Shown: one piece after another, positions 12,973 to 15,638 of the stretch
Layout of the letters: the number at the start of each line of letters is the position of its first letter
Position numbering within the stretch: the first letter of the stretch is position 1
Source: an uncultured Actinomyces sp.
GTDB taxonomy: Bacteria; Actinomycetota; Actinomycetes; Actinomycetales; Actinomycetaceae
Length of the DNA: 15,638 bases
Reading direction: 5' to 3'
Assembly (NCBI GenBank): GCA_937926195.1
Contig: CALEXZ010000037.1
Span: 1 to 15,638 of the forward strand
Notes under the pieces: model-generated
Seen by the model: only the letters and a program-made list of their open reading frames with translations
Told to the model about the DNA's origin: nothing
Database searches by the model: none
Translations under genes and position numbers: made by a program

Positions 12973-14622
12973 GTGCCCGACCAGACCACAGACCTGTGGG
13001 CCTCAGCCGTCGAGCACCTCGCCTCCACCGGAACGATGGGGACGGGCAAGGTGACGATGCTGCGCATGACGAGCGTCCTGGACGTTGACGACACGATTGT
13101 CGTCGTCGTCGGCTCCGCCTTCGCCCGCGACACCTTCGAGAGGGACCGCGCGGTTATCGCCGCCGCCCTGCGTGCCGTGGCCGGACACGACGTCCCCTTC
13201 GAGATCATCATCGACCCCTCGATGGAGATGGTGCCCACCCCGGCCCAGCGTGACTCACGTCGCAGGGCACGTCACGTCGCCGACCTGAGCACCCCGGACG
13301 CTGCGCCCCTCGCTGGGCGGCACCAGGCCCCGGTCGGCTCGCTATCGCACGACCCCGACGACAGCGACACCCGGCCCCAGCGCGTCATCGCGACCCCAAA
13401 GCGGCCCGCCGAGCGGCCCTTCCCTCAACCCACGGCCCACCCCGTGGCCTCGCCCGCGGCGATCCTCTCGGCGATGCGCTCGGAGACACCGCCCTCAGCA
13501 GCGGCAAGCTCGCCCACGACATCGCTGCGCTCGGTGCCCCAGCCCACGGTCACCCCCGAGCAGCGGCCCGCCGGACCCGACCACTCGAGGCTCAACCCGC
13601 AGTACACCTTCGACACCTATGTCACCGGCGGATCCAACCGCTTCGCTAACGCGGCCGCCCTCGCCGTCGCCGAGGCACCGGGCACCGGCTACAACCCGCT
13701 GTTCATCTACGGCGGCTCGGGTCTGGGCAAGACGCACCTGCTGCACGCCATCGGCAACTACGCCCGCGAGCTCAACCCGATGACGCACGTCAAGTACGTC
13801 TCCAGCGAGGAGTTCGTCTCCGACTTCATCGACTCCGTGCAGGTGGGGCGCATGAGCTCCTTCAAGGACCGCTACCGCGGCGTCGACATCCTGCTGCTCG
13901 ACGACATCCAGTTCCTCAGCGGCAAGGAGTCCACCCTCGAGGAGTTCTTCCACACCTTCAACGCCCTGCGCCTGGACAACAAGCAGATCGTCCTCACCTC
14001 GGACCAGCCGCCCAAGGAGCTCAAGGGCTTCGAGGACCGTCTCATCTCCCGCTTCACCGAGGGCCTGACAGCGGACGTCCAGCCACCGGACCTCGAGACC
14101 CGCCTGGCGATCCTGGCGCGCCGCGCCCGCGTCGAGGGCCAGGAGGTCCCCATCGACGTCCAGGAGTACATCGCCTCGCGCGTGACCACCAACATCCGCG
14201 AGCTCGAGGGCGCCCTCATCCGGGTGACCGCCTTCGCCTCGCTCACCAAGCAGCCCATTGACCTCACCCTGGCGGAGATGGTCCTCAAGGACATCCTCTC
14301 CGACCCCGCCGGCGAGCAGATCACGGCTGCTCTCATCATGGCGCAGACGGCCGACTACTTCGGCATGACCATCGACGACCTGTGCGGCCGCATCCGCACG
14401 AAGACCTTCGTGCACGCCCGTCACGTCGCCATGTACCTGTGCCGCGAGCTCACCGACCTGTCCCTGCCGCAGATCGGCCGCGAGTTTGGCAAGGACCACA
14501 CGACGGTCATCAACGCCAACCGCAAGATCGTCGAGCAGATGTCCGAGCGGCGCTCGACCTACAACGAGGTCATGGAGCTCACCAGCCGCATCAAGCAGGC
14601 CGCCCAGACACCCCGACGCTGA
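12973..14622 (+). CDS. dnaA: Chromosomal replication initiator protein DnaA
   Basis: AAA+ ATPase that binds DnaA boxes and opens oriC. It has 549 residues. Domain I (about 1-85, partner-binding) begins LWASAVEHL; domain II (about 86-205) is a long Pro/Ala/Ser-rich linker, as in other actinobacteria; domain III carries Walker A GGSGLGKT (247-254), Walker B LLLDDIQF (307-314), sensor I LTSDQPP (341-347) and the arginine finger in LISRFTEGL (R360). Domain IV carries the DnaA signature GKDHTTVINANRKI (506-519) for box recognition. GTG start with GAGGAGGG (12961-12968) just upstream; the spacing of four bases is short but the N-terminus fits. DnaA boxes flank the gene, consistent with autoregulation. 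Confidence 0.98.
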   Translation: MPDQTTDLWASAVEHLASTGTMGTGKVTMLRMTSVLDVDDTIVVVVGSAFARDTFERDRAVIAAALRAVAGHDVPFEIIIDPSMEMVPTPAQRDSRRRARHVADLSTPDAAPLAGRHQAPVGSLSHDPDDSDTRPQRVIATPKRPAERPFPQPTAHPVASPAAILSAMRSETPPSAAASSPTTSLRSVPQPTVTPEQRPAGPDHSRLNPQYTFDTYVTGGSNRFANAAALAVAEAPGTGYNPLFIYGGSGLGKTHLLHAIGNYARELNPMTHVKYVSSEEFVSDFIDSVQVGRMSSFKDRYRGVDILLLDDIQFLSGKESTLEEFFHTFNALRLDNKQIVLTSDQPPKELKGFEDRLISRFTEGLTADVQPPDLETRLAILARRARVEGQEVPIDVQEYIASRVTTNIRELEGALIRVTAFASLTKQPIDLTLAEMVLKDILSDPAGEQITAALIMAQTADYFGMTIDDLCGRIRTKTFVHARHVAMYLCRELTDLSLPQIGREFGKDHTTVINANRKIVEQMSERRSTYNEVMELTSRIKQAAQTPRR

Positions 14623-14625
14623 GGC

Positions 14626-14865
14626 TGTGGATAAGGTGGGCAGGTGCTCGGGACAAGCCCCCCGTGGGGTTGTGGAGCAGCTGCCCGGCCCTGGGGACGT
14701 GTGATGGCACCGACCCCGTCTGTCCACCGCCGCGGCGACTCGCGCACGGAAGCACCCCCGTGTCATTCCACAGCCCAAGAGGCGCGCTGACGGCCCAGCA
14801 CGCGGTTGTCCCCAGGATCCACACCTCCTAACACCCCTACAAGAACTCAACTCACGCGAAGAACC
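14626..14865. other. oriC: oriC half 2: DnaA boxes between dnaA and dnaN
   Basis: Box matches: 14626-14634 minus (TGTGGATAA, 9/9 to TTATCCACA), three bases after the dnaA stop; 14648-14656 minus (7/9); 14671-14679 minus (7/9); 14720-14728 plus (7/9); 14806-14814 plus (8/9, TTGTCCCCA); 14815-14823 plus (7/9 to TTATCCACA), immediately adjacent to the previous one. After the last box, 14824-14865 is poorer in GC than its surroundings and is the natural candidate for strand opening. The dnaA-dnaN gap is the usual actinobacterial origin. Confidence 0.75.
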
Positions 14866-14917
14866 CCATCCCTCCCGCACCGGGAACCGACCCGGTGCCC
14901 CGGGGACCCGGTACGTC

Positions 14918-14923
14918 TAGACT
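14918..14923 (+). promoter_or_regulatory. Possible dnaN -10 element
   Basis: TAGACT matches the actinobacterial -10 form TANNNT, with no good -35 at 17-18 bases. A start near 14930 would give a leader of about 80 bases opening with a hairpin, GTCCTG-TCCG-CAGGAC (14935-14950). Pattern only. Confidence 0.35.
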
Positions 14924-15009
14924 CCGCATGGACCGTCCTGTCCGCAGGACCACAGCACCTCATGTCCCCGGCCCCCTGCCCGGGGCACGCCAGCAGTAAG
15001 GAGCCCACC

Positions 15010-15638
15010 GTGAAGCTCAGGGTTGACCGCGACGTCCTTGCCGAGGCCGTCACCTGGACCGCCCGCTCCGTGCCTGCCCGGCCTCCTGTGCCCGTGCTCG
15101 CCGGCGTGCGTCTGGAGGCCAGGTCCGCCTCCCTCGTGCTCGCCTCCTTCGACTACGAGGTCTCCGCGCGCTGCGAGGTGCCCGCCGACGTCGAGGACGA
15201 GGGCGTCGTCCTCGTCTCCGGGCGGCTCCTGGCGGATATCGCCAAGGCACTGCCCAACAAGCCCGTCGACCTCGAGGTCGAGGGCACGAAGGTCACCGTC
15301 TCCTGCGGCTCGTCGCGCTTCTCGCTGGCGGCGATGGCCGCCGACGACTACCCGGCCCTGCCTGCCATGCCCGGTGCCGCCGGCACCATCGACGCCCACG
15401 ACCTGGCCCAGGCGGTCGCCCAGGTGTCCATCGCCGCCTCCCGTGACGAGACCCTGCCGCTGCTCACCAGCGTGCAGATCGTGGTCGACGGCGACAGCCT
15501 CACGCTCATGGCCACTGACCGCTACCGGCTCGCGGTGCGCGAGATGACCTGGCACAGCGGGGAGACGACGACGGCGACCCACGCCCTGCTCAAGGCCCGC
15601 ACCCTGTCCGACGTCGCCAAGTCGCTGACCTCCACCGG
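15010..15638 (+). CDS. dnaN: DNA polymerase III beta sliding clamp, 3'-truncated by window edge
   Basis: Ring-shaped clamp that tethers DNA polymerase III to the template and recruits other repair and replication proteins. The first 209 codons are present, covering domain I and most of domain II of a protein usually near 370-390 residues. Start at GTG 15010 with AAGGAG (14998-15003) six bases upstream; the N-terminus KLRVDRDVLAEAVTWTARSV is typical of actinobacterial DnaN. SCGSSRFSLAAM (98-109) followed by DDYPALP, and ATDRYRLAVRE (168-178), are family hallmarks. It lies 387 bases after dnaA across the origin. Confidence 0.97.
   Translation, partial: MKLRVDRDVLAEAVTWTARSVPARPPVPVLAGVRLEARSASLVLASFDYEVSARCEVPADVEDEGVVLVSGRLLADIAKALPNKPVDLEVEGTKVTVSCGSSRFSLAAMAADDYPALPAMPGAAGTIDAHDLAQAVAQVSIAASRDETLPLLTSVQIVVDGDSLTLMATDRYRLAVREMTWHSGETTTATHALLKARTLSDVAKSLTST

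Noticed and set aside
13495..14880. Long minus-strand open frame opposite dnaA
   Set aside because: Antisense shadow of dnaA, which has all of its catalytic and DNA-binding motifs. The minus frame has no ribosome site or recognisable motif.
1..15638. CRISPR arrays, insertion sequences, tRNA or rRNA genes, prophage parts
   Set aside because: No regularly spaced repeats, transposase or integrase motifs, cloverleaf-like sequences or rRNA segments were noticed by reading both strands.

Overview
This is a GC-rich (by eye about two thirds G+C) segment around the chromosome replication origin of an actinobacterium. The order rpmH-rnpA-yidD-yidC-jag-rsmG-parA-parB on the minus strand, facing dnaA-dnaN on the plus strand, with trxB-trxA further out, is the classic high-GC Gram-positive origin neighbourhood. 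Gene style and content (long-form thrC and an aminotransferase/D-Ala ligase-like pair beside parB) would fit Actinomycetaceae or a related order. That placement is an inference and cannot be proven from the sequence alone.

Layout. 1-1162: 3'-most part of thioredoxin reductase (trxB) and complete thioredoxin (trxA). 1298-2731: threonine synthase. 2732-3636: a gene-free stretch of about 900 bases holding three perfect parS sites and a short tandem repeat. 3637-5910: a two-gene unit, a fold-type I PLP aminotransferase followed by a D-Ala-D-Ala ligase-like ATP-grasp enzyme. 5911-6759: a second gene-free stretch with a parS inside a 38-bp perfect palindrome next to the ligase, and a hairpin terminator serving parB. 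6760-12490 (minus strand): rpmH, rnpA, yidD, yidC, jag/khpB, rsmG, parA, parB. 12491-12972 and 14623-15009: the two origin half-regions flanking dnaA, each with a DnaA-box cluster. 15010-end: 5' part of dnaN.

How it works together. DnaA, DnaN and the DnaA boxes initiate and regulate replication. ParA, ParB and six parS or parS-like sites, all 5-10 kb to one side of dnaA, segregate the newly copied origin. RnpA and RpmH serve tRNA processing and the ribosome. YidC and YidD insert membrane proteins, KhpB/Jag binds RNA, and RsmG methylates 16S rRNA. Thioredoxin and its reductase provide reducing power.

The most notable observations concern parS. Two sites lie inside the parB coding sequence, where each encodes the pentapeptide VSRET in the disordered linker of ParB. 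Two others are the centres of long perfect palindromes (34 and 38 bp) placed just after the stop codons of thrC and the ligase, as if each doubled as a transcription terminator. No mobile element, CRISPR array or tRNA was seen, and no wholly novel multi-gene system can be supported here.
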